From the NCBI GenBank assembly GCA_964638675.1, contig CAZXAU010000020.1, positions 1 through 38,489 of the forward strand: 38,489 nt of DNA, in the 5' to 3' direction. The stretch is from SIG714 sp964638675. Its GTDB lineage: Bacteria; Bacillota; Clostridia; Oscillospirales; CAG-272. Position numbers and translations under genes: made by a program. The first letter of the stretch is position 1. Each line of letters begins with the position of its first letter. Below are positions 24,020-33,400 of the stretch, in pieces. The notes beneath the pieces are model-generated. The model saw nothing but the letters and a program-made list of their open reading frames with translations, had not been told where the DNA came from and made no database searches.

Positions 24020-24553
24020 CTAAACTATGGTTTCCGAAAGACTGCGTCTGAGCTCCTCAAGACGCGATTTGATGCTTCCGTCAATCTGTACGCCCGAATA
24101 ACGGAGAAGTGCTCCTCCTATAAGCTCGGGATCTATTTTGTTTGTAAGAACTACCTGCTTGCCCGTTTTCTTTGAAAGACGTTTGGAAATTGCCTTTAGC
24201 TGTGTATCGCTGACAGCTTTCGCCGTAACAATATCCGCCCTCAGAATTCTCTTTGAAATATCTCTTTGCTCGTTAAAGCATGATACACACTTTGCGAAAA
24301 GATATACAGAATGCTCCTCGCAGAGAATCTTAAGAAAATTCTTTACGTAGACATTGAAATCAGAGAATGCATCATCGATTACAGACAACTTCTCCGATAT
24401 CGTAAGTGCAGGTGTATCAAGCAGATCGATAACTTCGGGACAATTGCCGAATATTTTTAAAATAACATCAAGCTCAGATGATATTTCCTCGTCGACGCCT
24501 TCTTCAGATGCCAACTCAAAAAGCGCCTTACCGCAAGAAAGAATATCAATCAT
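24020..24553 (-). CDS. atpH: ATP synthase F1 delta subunit
   Basis: The 177-residue peripheral-stalk subunit is all-helical in the N-terminal domain. The C-terminal family pattern is ADIVTAKAVSDTQLKAISKRLSKKTGKQVVLTNKIDPELIGGALLRYSGVQIDGSIKSRLEELRRSL (parts KTGKQVVLTNKIDPELIGG and IDGSIKSRLEELR). It overlaps atpF by 4 bp and precedes atpA. It links F1 to the b-subunit stator. Confidence 0.95.
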   Translation of the reverse strand: MIDILSCGKALFELASEEGVDEEISSELDVILKIFGNCPEVIDLLDTPALTISEKLSVIDDAFSDFNVYVKNFLKILCEEHSVYLFAKCVSCFNEQRDISKRILRADIVTAKAVSDTQLKAISKRLSKKTGKQVVLTNKIDPELIGGALLRYSGVQIDGSIKSRLEELRRSLSETIV

Positions 24554-25107
24554 GATTCGTCACCAAGATCTTCTATGAACTTATCTATCATATCAGAATA
24601 TTCCTTCTCCTTGATATCACGTCTCAGCACTTCCTTTGCGATGTCAATAGCAAGATCTGATACATCATTCTTGATATCATTGAGTGCGGCACGTTTTTCA
24701 AGTTCGATCTGCTCATTTGCACGACGAAGAACAGATGATGCTTCTTCCCTTGCACTTTTCAGAATATCTTCTTCTTTGAGCTTGGCATTTCTTATTGTGC
24801 GACGCATGATCTCTTCGCTCTCTGCCTCGGCAAGTGTCAACTTTTTTTCATACTCAACCTTAAGCATTTGTGCCTCATTTGATGCCCTTTCGGCACTCTC
24901 AAACTGCTCATCTATTTCATTCTGTCTTGATGAGATCATATTGCTGACAGGACCGAAAAGATATTTTTTTGCAACGAAAAAGACGATAAGAAGGTTGCAG
25001 AGCGTGAAGAGAGATGTCCAGACATCATATCCTACAAGTGGCTCATAATCGCCTGCCGCAAGTGCCTGAAGCGGTAGAGAAAGTTCAGTTATTAACTGTA
25101 ATGCCAT
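24550..25107 (-). CDS. atpF: ATP synthase Fo b subunit
   Basis: The 185-residue protein has one N-terminal membrane segment (about residues 30-49, TSLFTLCNLLIVFFVAKKYL) and a long charged coiled-coil stator (about 55-170) rich in Glu/Lys/Ala, including ISSRQNEIDEQFESAERA. A single b-type gene suggests a homodimeric stator. The 18-20 residues before the membrane segment are longer than usual. It lies 85 bp downstream of atpE and overlaps atpH by 4 bp. Confidence 0.95.
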   Translation of the reverse strand: MALQLITELSLPLQALAAGDYEPLVGYDVWTSLFTLCNLLIVFFVAKKYLFGPVSNMISSRQNEIDEQFESAERASNEAQMLKVEYEKKLTLAEAESEEIMRRTIRNAKLKEEDILKSAREEASSVLRRANEQIELEKRAALNDIKNDVSDLAIDIAKEVLRRDIKEKEYSDMIDKFIEDLGDES

Positions 25108-25192
25108 TGAAATTTCCTCCGAACCGCCGCATTATCGCAACGGTCGTTTTACCTACCTTTAATTACTGATGATTAATTATAATATCGCAATA

Positions 25193-25438
25193 TCACAGAA
25201 GCAAAATAATAAGAAGTGCGATGACAAGCGAATAAATACCTGTCGACTCTGTGACAGCACAACCTAAGATCATGTTTGTTCTGAGCGTGCCGGCAGCCTC
25301 GGGCTGACGAGCCATACCGTCAAGTGCGTGTGAAACTGCGTTTCCTTCTCCGATAGCAGGACCTATAGCACCGATACCCATGCAAAGTGCCGCTCCCAAT
25401 GCTTTTCCGAAAATTGCGATTGCTTCTGCAAGTGTCAT
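25193..25438 (-). CDS. atpE: ATP synthase Fo c subunit (sodium-type signature)
   Basis: The 81-residue ring subunit forms two membrane helices joined by the polar loop R44-Q-P-E47. Helix 1 has a G-x-G-x-x-G pattern, with P27-A-I-G-E31; helix 2 has E64-S-T-G-I-Y69. The carboxylate is E64. The combination P-x3-E (E31), E64, S65, T66 and Y69 matches the Na+-coordinating set known from the Ilyobacter-type c subunit, with Glu in place of the classical Gln at the helix 1 position. I infer sodium coupling; protons are possible. It is 63 bp downstream of atpB. Confidence 0.95.
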   Translation of the reverse strand: MTLAEAIAIFGKALGAALCMGIGAIGPAIGEGNAVSHALDGMARQPEAAGTLRTNMILGCAVTESTGIYSLVIALLIILLL

Positions 25439-25501
25439 TTTTACTTTCCTCCGTAAAAATCAATATATTTTTTTATTTTTAACTATAAAATCATTTCTCC
25501 G

Positions 25502-26293
25502 TCAGTTTGCGGCACTTACCTGTGCCATCTGGACTTCCTCGTTGTGCGGCGGGTTTGCCGTACCGACATAAACCATAGTCAGCAGCGAGAAAACAAGTGC
25601 CTGAATGAATCCCGAGAAGAAGTCGAAATAAAGCGAGAATACAGCAGGCAGACCGACCTGCAAAATCGGTATCGTCTGTATAAACATACTCGGAACCCAT
25701 GAGAGTATAAATTTACTGAACGCCGCAAGTGCATAATACAGCAGTGTCGTGAGAACTCCGCCGCCGAGAACATTACCAAAATGACGGAATGCCATTGATA
25801 TCGGACTTGCTATCTCGCTTATCAGATTCATAGGCGTCATTACGAATATGGGTTCTGTAAATCCTTTAAGCCAACCGAAAAATCCGTTTTCTTTTATATT
25901 TCCCGCCCAGACAAGTACTGTAGTCATAACAGCCCATGTTGCAGTGGTGCTGAGATCGGATGTAGTCGAACGGAAGAATCCCGTAGTGCTTATAAGCGAA
26001 CCTAAAACCGACGAGAGAAAGAGAGCTCCTATATATGGAGCGAATCTCATGTTATGAGATCCCATCGTATCTTCCACCATATTGTAAAGCATGGAGACAG
26101 CTTTCTCAACAAGAACCTGCCGCTTTCCCGGACGCTTTGTAAGGTTTCTGCCGAGCAGAATGCAGGATATGCAGATTATAGCGGTAACAAGGAATGAAGA
26201 CAGGGCTGTGTCTGTAAATGTAAACGAAAAAGAATCGGTAATCGTAATTTCAAACAAAATTTCGGCACCGTGTATCTGATCGTTGACACTCAT
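25502..26293 (-). CDS. atpB: ATP synthase Fo a subunit
   Basis: The 263-residue membrane protein has about six hydrophobic segments and forms the ion channel next to the c-ring. The family signatures are LTKRPGKRQVLVEKAVSMLYNMV (part RPGKRQVLVEKAV), ISPISMAFRHFGNVLGGG with the essential arginine in A-F-R-H-F-G-N, and the C-terminal FDFFSGFIQALVFSLLTMVYVG (part SGFIQALVFSLLTMVYV). A GGTGAT ribosome site precedes the ATG, which overlaps the stop of the upstream atpI gene. Confidence 0.95.
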   Translation of the reverse strand: MSVNDQIHGAEILFEITITDSFSFTFTDTALSSFLVTAIICISCILLGRNLTKRPGKRQVLVEKAVSMLYNMVEDTMGSHNMRFAPYIGALFLSSVLGSLISTTGFFRSTTSDLSTTATWAVMTTVLVWAGNIKENGFFGWLKGFTEPIFVMTPMNLISEIASPISMAFRHFGNVLGGGVLTTLLYYALAAFSKFILSWVPSMFIQTIPILQVGLPAVFSLYFDFFSGFIQALVFSLLTMVYVGTANPPHNEEVQMAQVSAAN

Positions 26294-26784
26294 TTTTTAT
26301 CACCTGACTTTCGGATAAATTGCTGTATATAAAGAGTTGGTTTTGTAGTGAGAATGGGGATGACAAGTGCAATCGGATCACATATTCCCATAATTGAAAA
26401 TACCACAATTACAGCACCGATTCCAAACATTCTGCCTACATAAGATAACTTGGTTATGTTTGCGACCTTTACAGGATCGTCATTGCTCCCAGCTGCTTTT
26501 GAAAGAGTTCTTATCATTAATAAGAAATTAACTATCGAAGCAATATAACCGACTATAAATCCAAGTAAAATTTCGAGAGAAAAACTATCTATTAAGATAT
26601 ATATGACAAAACACAGAGCACACTCAAAAATTTGAATAAAAGAAAATCCAAATATCAGCTTTTTTGTTTCGCCTGCATTTTCTATCTTTTTTAAGTTATC
26701 TATACTTCCTATTTCTTCTTTAATATCGTTGCTGAAAGTATCGTTATCTGAAGTATCTATATTTGTATTGTCCGTATTCTCCAT
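26290..26784 (-). CDS. atpI: ATP synthase subunit I (AtpI-like)
   Basis: The 164-residue protein has an acidic, low-complexity N-terminus (residues 1-35) and four hydrophobic segments (about 43-65, 68-90, 115-132, 134-150), the layout of the ATP synthase I family. AtpI proteins assist c-ring assembly or Mg2+/ion supply in other bacteria. The gene overlaps atpB by 4 bp, supporting the assignment by context. Sequence conservation in this family is low, so the call rests on topology and position. Confidence 0.85.
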   Translation of the reverse strand: MENTDNTNIDTSDNDTFSNDIKEEIGSIDNLKKIENAGETKKLIFGFSFIQIFECALCFVIYILIDSFSLEILLGFIVGYIASIVNFLLMIRTLSKAAGSNDDPVKVANITKLSYVGRMFGIGAVIVVFSIMGICDPIALVIPILTTKPTLYIQQFIRKSGDKK

Positions 26785-26810
26785 TATATCTCACCTCCGG
26801 ACAGCTCTTC

Positions 26811-27092
26811 TCATTTCTTATTTTTGGATGTTGGTTTACTGTTACGCCCACCGCGGGATTTTGAAGCACTTGACATATATTTTGTATATGTTGCGGCATA
26901 CTTAAAAATCGAATAACTCCCCGAAACGACCCCGAGAATGATTGCGGGTATGTAAATCCATTTTCCGACAGAGCAGTAACACACAAGAGCCCATGCAGGA
27001 ACTATAAACAAAGCCGCAGGAAAAACGAAAGAAAGACAGCTCTGAATAAAAACATTTAACGCATATGTAAATTCATAGAATTTAGATACCAT
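26811..27092 (-). CDS. AtpZ-like small membrane protein, first gene of the atp operon
   Basis: The 93-residue protein has two hydrophobic hairpin segments (about residues 15-38 and 42-61, the second containing WIYIPAIILGVVSGSYSIFKYA) and a basic, serine-rich C-terminus. This is the layout of the AtpZ (ATPase_gene1) family that often opens atp operons and helps the synthase with ion supply together with AtpI. I start at ATG 27092 because GAGGAG lies 10 nt upstream; the frame is open to 27152, but that portion overlaps the promoter. The gap to atpI is 26 bp. Confidence 0.75.
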   Translation of the reverse strand: MVSKFYEFTYALNVFIQSCLSFVFPAALFIVPAWALVCYCSVGKWIYIPAIILGVVSGSYSIFKYAATYTKYMSSASKSRGGRNSKPTSKNKK

Positions 27093-27123
27093 TATGAGCC
27101 GACTCCTCATTACAATTCGTTTA

Positions 27124-27152
27124 ATTATAACATATGAGTGCAAAATTTTCAA
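27124..27152 (-). promoter_or_regulatory. Promoter of the ATP synthase operon
   Basis: On the minus strand TTGAAA (27147-27152) and a perfect TATAAT (27124-27129) are separated by 17 bp. The -10 box is 31 bp before the ATG at 27092. Confidence 0.88.
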
Positions 27153-27288
27153 GGTTTTTTTAATTATTTGTATATGTCGATTTTAACAATATATTCTTTT
27201 TTTATGAGAAAAAAATTATATATAATAGTTGACGAGTTGCATGACGTCACCTGCCATACCATAAAGTAAGGTGCTTTCAAGTATATAC

Positions 27289-27326
27289 TAAAAAATCGGG
27301 AGAACCTCTTATAAAGCTCTCCCGAT
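27289..27326 (-). terminator. Terminator of the metallophosphoesterase gene
   Basis: On the minus strand a perfect 9-bp stem (ATCGGGAGA/TCTCCCGAT, arms 27318-27326 and 27295-27303) encloses a 14-nt loop and is followed by TTTTTT. It closes the minus-strand cytochrome/metallophosphoesterase locus upstream of the atp promoter. The remaining bases 27153-27288 are A/T-rich, with no recognised feature. Confidence 0.9.
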
Positions 27327-27369
27327 AAATTCAGTTTAAGAAAAGTGATATATGCTTATCTGAGATATA

Positions 27370-30312
27370 TTACTTTTTCTTATTTTTAGTTTTTATGACC
27401 GTAATAATAACACCGGAAATTGTAACCACAGAAAAGACAATGGTAATAATATAAAGCGCATACGGAGTATCTTTTTCAGGCATATCGGTCTCGATCGTTG
27501 CCGGGGCTGTTGTCTGTGAAACATGCCCTGAGGTCTCGGGCGCAGGAGTATCGCTCGGATCCGCTTCTCCTTCATAAACAGCTCTTACCGTCATATTATC
27601 GGTAACCGAGAAGTATGTTGAATCCCAACCCAAAAACTCTCTTCCGTTTTTATCTTCGATTGCCCTTATTTCATCAGCCGACGGAGGAATTACTCCTTCT
27701 CCCCACAGGACATTATCGTACTTTTTCAGCACTGTTCCGTCCTCATCGACAAACTCAACTGTGTACTTATTCTTTGTTGCCGCATTCACGCCGTAATTCA
27801 CAAAGCCTTCGGGCTCGCCGCAAAATATATCATTGTACGAAAGCTTCCCTGCTTTTTGTGATAAAACAGACCATTCTTCTTGAGTTCCAGAATAATAAAC
27901 GGTTGAGAGACCGTTTGAATTATATGCCATACCCTGTGACACGGTTTTTACAGACGACGGAATGTACATTGCAGTGAGATTGGTCATATATGCAAATGAA
28001 TCCTGACCCATAGAAGAAACACCGTCCTCAAGAATTACCGTAGTAACATTAGCGAGTCTTGCAAAACACTGATTCGGTACATTCTGAATTCCGCTCTTCA
28101 CTATACAGACTCTGATATCATCGGCAAATTTATGCCACGGTCTATCCTCAAGACTTGAAAACTTTCCGACAGAACCTGCACCCGAAATAATGAGAGTTCC
28201 GCTGTATTTGTCAAACGACCATTTGGTAAATTTGTTTGAACCTATATTTCCGGTGACATATCTGTCAGTACTCTCCCCGAAGCTTGCCGTAAAGATTGTG
28301 TTTTTATTGACCTTGGGAAGCGTTTTTTTGTATACCGTTCCTCCACTCTCCCATCCCGTAAACGGTCTGCAGGTGTCTTTGTCCTCTACCGGAAGAGCTA
28401 CGACTCCGATATATTCAGGAGATGTACCGATTGCAATATCGTCGGATCTGACATAATCACCGATCTTCCATGTAACAACTACTTTTCCGAAGCTCGTTTT
28501 TGCCTTGGAAAGAGAATCATTTCCCTGAGCTATTTCAATTTTAGAATATTTTTCGGCAGTTCCCGTATAATTCAGAATCGTTTGTTCACTGATGCTGTCA
28601 AATGCAGAATCACCTATGGTTTTTACGCTTTCGGGAATGATTACAGATGTCATGAGTGAAGCGCCTGAAAATGCAGATGAACCTATTGTGCTGACGGTAT
28701 CCTTTATCTCAACACGCAAAAGATTTGTAAGACCTGAAAAAGCGTAATTTCCTATTGAAGTAATGCCACGTGAAACATACAGCTGTTTTACCTTTCCGGC
28801 ATATTCATGCCACGGTGTAAGTGAAGCCGAAGTATAATCGGGGATATTGCCGTTTCCGAACACACGCAGTGAATCAAACTGTTTGTCATATATATAACCC
28901 GTATCATCGTTGCATTTTCCTTCAACGATCGAAACCGATTTGTCAGTGTATATGATATAACATGCAAACGATTGGATCTCGCCGCCAACAAAATCAAGGC
29001 CGTTCATTATTTCATATCCGTCACCCGAAAACATAAGGTCACCGTATGAACGTTCACCTGCATGTGACGTGTATGATGTATCAGTGTCATTGACTGTACG
29101 CGGAGCGGTTACGCTCGGAACATGAACCATTGTTGCTGTCGTTCCGTCATAGTCATAAATATTAAGATTTTCATTATATTTCTGCATTTCAAACGCCCAG
29201 TGTGAGTGACCGTTGAACCATATAACATTTTTATATTTTGTGAGAAGCTCTCTGAAATCCTTTCCGTCCTCACAGTTCGGGTTATAAAATCCCTTATATC
29301 CGTAATCAACCGCATTGGTTAGATCTCCTTCGCAATCATCGGCAGTTTCATCATCGCCGCCGAGATATGTGTGAAAGAAGAGATGAACTGTCTTATCCTT
29401 ATATTTTTCAAACTGTCCGGAAAGCCATTCAAGTGTCTCCATTTCTATAAGCGGCTTTTGTGCCGCAGAAAAGCTATCCCATCTTGCCTGGCAAACAAGA
29501 ATGAAAACATCATTATCGTTGCCCGGAATCTTATATGTAAAATCATGCTTATTCGGAGCGATTTCGCAGACGCCTTCAAGGCTTCCGTTATACACTTCGA
29601 GATTGACATATTTGAACCAATATCCTTTATCGGGATTGGTATACATATTATCGTATCCCGTAACCACTTCATGGTTTCCGCCTGAGGCAAGCACCGTAAG
29701 ACCGGACGACGCTACATCAGCACTGTATCGCTGATATGCTAACTCATCGGCATTCGTGCTTAAATCTCCGGTGGCAAAAACATTTTTTATGCCGATATCG
29801 TTCAGGAATTTGTACGCCCTTGGCAGTGAATACATCGAAGCGTCCATTCCCTGATAAGTAAAGCTGTTATAGTGCAGATCCGAAATTACCGCATATGCGT
29901 AGTCCATATCACTCTCAAGCATTTTAGCTTTTGGGATATCACAGCTTGCTACAAGCTTATCGGATGAAAAAACTCCGAGCTTTGAAGCACCGTAAGGAAT
30001 CGCAAGAGAGCGGTGCATTGTATAAGTAAATGCACTTCCTTTCTTACCGTCAAAGTCAACTATAGAAGTATAACTTATATCTTTTTCATTCATCTTTCTC
30101 GTAAGTTTTTTTCCGTTTTCATCGAGCCAGAAAAGAGAGAATTTACCGCTCTCATCGGGTACGAATCTGACTTCTCCGTATGCCGAACCGGGCAGGTCAT
30201 TGTAAAAACTGCAACTGATCTCACTCTGTGCAAAGGTCATAAAAGCGGACAGCGGCAGGAAGACCGATACTGTCATCAGTATGGCAAGGGCAAATGATAA
30301 AAGCTTTTTCAT
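27370..30312 (-). CDS. Surface metallophosphoesterase with BspA-type leucine-rich and InlB-type repeats
   Basis: The 980-residue protein has a signal peptide (residues 1-29), a calcineurin-like phosphoesterase domain (about 135-400), leucine-rich BspA-type segments (about 520-600 and 770-850, e.g. ITSIGNYAFSGLTNL), InlB-type beta repeats (FTGWESGG, FLGWDSTYFSV), a Ser/Thr/Pro linker and a C-terminal membrane anchor with KTKNKKK. Metal ligands are visible: D145 and H147, D183, N213/H214, H314, and H369/H371. It should act outside the cell on a phosphoester, substrate unknown, and could bind host or community surfaces. It lies 97 bp downstream of the large cytochrome gene. A tandem 9-bp repeat and a hairpin fill the gap. 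AAAGGA lies 13 nt before the ATG. Confidence 0.9.
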   Translation of the reverse strand: MKKLLSFALAILMTVSVFLPLSAFMTFAQSEISCSFYNDLPGSAYGEVRFVPDESGKFSLFWLDENGKKLTRKMNEKDISYTSIVDFDGKKGSAFTYTMHRSLAIPYGASKLGVFSSDKLVASCDIPKAKMLESDMDYAYAVISDLHYNSFTYQGMDASMYSLPRAYKFLNDIGIKNVFATGDLSTNADELAYQRYSADVASSGLTVLASGGNHEVVTGYDNMYTNPDKGYWFKYVNLEVYNGSLEGVCEIAPNKHDFTYKIPGNDNDVFILVCQARWDSFSAAQKPLIEMETLEWLSGQFEKYKDKTVHLFFHTYLGGDDETADDCEGDLTNAVDYGYKGFYNPNCEDGKDFRELLTKYKNVIWFNGHSHWAFEMQKYNENLNIYDYDGTTATMVHVPSVTAPRTVNDTDTSYTSHAGERSYGDLMFSGDGYEIMNGLDFVGGEIQSFACYIIYTDKSVSIVEGKCNDDTGYIYDKQFDSLRVFGNGNIPDYTSASLTPWHEYAGKVKQLYVSRGITSIGNYAFSGLTNLLRVEIKDTVSTIGSSAFSGASLMTSVIIPESVKTIGDSAFDSISEQTILNYTGTAEKYSKIEIAQGNDSLSKAKTSFGKVVVTWKIGDYVRSDDIAIGTSPEYIGVVALPVEDKDTCRPFTGWESGGTVYKKTLPKVNKNTIFTASFGESTDRYVTGNIGSNKFTKWSFDKYSGTLIISGAGSVGKFSSLEDRPWHKFADDIRVCIVKSGIQNVPNQCFARLANVTTVILEDGVSSMGQDSFAYMTNLTAMYIPSSVKTVSQGMAYNSNGLSTVYYSGTQEEWSVLSQKAGKLSYNDIFCGEPEGFVNYGVNAATKNKYTVEFVDEDGTVLKKYDNVLWGEGVIPPSADEIRAIEDKNGREFLGWDSTYFSVTDNMTVRAVYEGEADPSDTPAPETSGHVSQTTAPATIETDMPEKDTPYALYIITIVFSVVTISGVIITVIKTKNKKK

Positions 30313-30334
30313 ACGATGGTTCCATTCCTTTCAT

Positions 30335-30370
30335 TTTAAACAGTTTAAACAGCTTAATCGGTTTAAACAT
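30335..30370. repeat. Four tandem 9-bp units upstream of the metallophosphoesterase gene
   Basis: On the plus strand the units are TTTAAACAG, TTTAAACAG, CTTAATCGG and TTTAAACAT, directly adjoining. Two GTTTAAAC palindromes result, 18 bp apart. They lie just upstream of the ribosome site of the metallophosphoesterase gene. A protein-binding site or simple slippage are both possible. Confidence 0.7.
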
Positions 30371-30371
30371 T

Positions 30372-30397
30372 TACCCCCTTGTGTTTCAAAGGGGGTA
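30372..30397 (-). terminator. G/C-rich hairpin after the large cytochrome gene (weak terminator or attenuator)
   Basis: A perfect 9-bp stem TACCCCCTT/AAGGGGGTA (arms 30372-30380 and 30389-30397) with an 8-nt loop lies 12 bp after the stop codon at 30410. On the minus strand no T-run follows, so complete termination is unlikely. Partial readthrough to the metallophosphoesterase gene is an inference. Confidence 0.5.
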
Positions 30398-30409
30398 CTG
30401 CTGTTTTAT

Positions 30410-33400
30410 TTAAGTCTCATGACCGATGACTTTAATTTCTGCTATTGAAGCCTTGGATGAAGAGTCGGCACTTACAAGATTTGTAAGTGTAATTGAAGTT
30501 ACAGTTCTTCCGCCGAGATCAAATGACATGCCCTCGGATGTATTTCTCAATGAAATAACCTGCTTTTCGCCGTTTGAGAATTCGACAGCTGCACTGATGA
30601 GATAACTTGTGTCTTTAGCCGAATAGATGATAAGCTCATTGACAACAACCTGTCTGCCGAAATCGATCTTTATCGACGAATCACTGATATTCGTAGGTCT
30701 CCACGCCTGAGTCGGCCACTTTCCGACATTGTCAGAGTTGACCGAGAAGCCGTCTATCACATTTCTTCCGGCATACTGTGCACCGCTCATATCACCGCTT
30801 GATATTACATGCGGAAATGCAGTTGAAGTGCTGCCGTCAAATGGATTGAGCGCAAGATTTCTGTCTGATTTAAGCTCATCGCTCGTGGGTATTCTTACGG
30901 TTATCGTATTATCTCTGTAGTAATTCCTACCGCTGACTGTCAAAGGATATATTGTTGCGGTATTATTGAGCGTAAATTCAATTTTTCCGTCCGGTGCGTA
31001 AACAAGAGTTTCGCCGAGTCTGCCATTGATGCAGACAAATGCATATTTGTTTCCGTCACCGAGCTCGATGCTTACAGTATCACCGCTTGCATATTTGGAT
31101 TTGACATACAAATATGCTATGCCGTTTCCTGTAGCACTGCTTTCGTTGCCGCTTGCAGGTTTATATGTTATCGAAATGCTTCCCGTGGGGGTGAGCGAAG
31201 CGAGAGAAAGCTTGGTGTATTCATCAAGAGCAGTGTAATAATTTCTCTTATTTACTGTCTCCTGATACTGTCTTTCCTGAGAAGCATTGAAGGTGTTGCA
31301 ATCGTCATATTCTCCGAAACAAGGAACAGCGAGGTCTATCCAGCATGAAATGAGTGCGATCTCTTCCTTCGTAAGATTTCCGTGACCTGCCATGAGCTTG
31401 CTTATCATCGTGCTCTGTGTCGATCCAGCGTAATAAGCCGGGAGAACCTCCGCAACCGACATTGTAGATATCCACTTTATATATTTATTTGACGATTTAC
31501 CTATATAATGATATCCTGCCGCCTGATTTCCGCCGTAGCTCGGAGTCGAGCCTGTGAGAAGGAGGTATGAAAGCGGGAATTTTTTCATCATTCTCGAAGA
31601 CTCTGTCATTGCCCCTTCAAGTGAAAATACTGCACTTGTATCAACATTTTTAGATGCAGTTACAACAGTAATTCCGGTTCCGAAATAATGATCGCCCCCG
31701 GTATCGCCAAGCTTGACTGCGATATTGTTTTCACCGACCTTGAGAACCTTGCTTACTTCATAATTGATGCTTATGCGTTCAAATGAAGTGTTCCATCCGG
31801 TATTTGTAAATACCTGTGTTCCGTTGAGATAGATAGTACAGTGATCGTCATAGAACATATCGAAGATCAGTTTTCCGCCGAGTATCTTTTCATATACATC
31901 GCTGGTTATATTGAATGAAGTGCGGAGCCATATATAATTTCCGTTTGCATCATTCCATGTTGTATTACAGCTTGCAAGGCTTCCGAAAGGTGCTTTGGCT
32001 TCTTTCCATGAAGAATCATCAAAGCTACTCTGATAGAAGTTGTTGCTTACGGCAGTTGACGATGTGCTGATGAGATATTTCCATTTAGCATCTCTTTGCA
32101 TCAACACAACATCCTCGTTGGCGCCTTCCAGACCGGCATTGAGCGAAAGATCTATATATTTTTTGCCGCCAGAAAGTTCAAGTGAGAATGTATTGTTACC
32201 GACAGTGAAGTTTGAGCTGTCGATGACTATCGTCTCTTCGGTTACATTAGTTTTGGTAGCAGTATATACCTGCTTTCCGTTGATCTTAACGGTGACTTTT
32301 CCCGAATATTTAAGTGTAAGCTTGAATACGCAGGCTTCGTAATCGTATTTTGTTACGAATATGCCCTTGCTTATTTGCAGAGTATTTCCGTCATAAAGGG
32401 TATTGATATCCTTCATTCCCGATGAAAGTGCACCGAAAGGAGCATAATCGGTTCCCACAGCCTTGCCGTCCACAGAGTAAGTAAATACATCCTGCGGAGC
32501 TATAATATAATTTGCATTATAAAGATCAGCTGTTCCGTTTGAAAGATTCAGGGCACCGATCTCATCGAAAGATTTATCGGTATTGGAATGGCATTCAATA
32601 CAGCTCTTGTCAAATATACGCTGTACCGTATTGAGATATGAAAATCCTATGCTGTCGGTCGAATAAGGGTCAAAGCCTTCATATTCTTCAAACATACCCA
32701 TCCATGTATCCGCCTTCAACTTCTGAACACCACGTTTAAGTGCTATCGTCATCGAACCTGAGGAGGGCGATGTATTATTGTTTTCGTGACATCCGACGCA
32801 TGAGTAGATCTCGCCGCGCATAAGAGTTGACCAGCTACGCATCGTCTGTATCATCCTTCCGTTTTCGTCAAGAAGCTGGAAATATACAGGCGTATCTGAA
32901 GGAACGCTGAAGAGTGCCGAGCCGTCGCTTTCAACATCTGTTATACCGAGAACAGCCTTGACGTCCCATGAGCCGTTACCGGTCGCAATAGGTGTAAAGG
33001 GATCTCCTGTGCCGCTTCCTGCCTGGTATGTAGCACCGATAGAGGTCGTACGCCACTGAAGCTCAACAACACGCAGATACTTTACGCTTCCGGGTTTAAC
33101 TCCGTCCATTCCCTCGCCTTCATATACGTTGGACACATAATATGTTCCTGTATTCGACGAATAATCGACCGAACTTGCACGGTTGAACGGATCTCTTGTT
33201 TTTACCGGAACGATCTGGCTTGCAGGTGCATTTGTCTCACCCTCTGCCAATGTTATTATGGTTCCGGTGTTGTTCATAAGGTATATATCGAAATTCGTAC
33301 TGCCTCCGCTGTAGGTTTTCGATGCGGCAACAAGAAATTCATTTTCATTCAGGGCATACGGGTACTTATAAACATTTCCGGTTGTCGGATAGCCGGCTGA

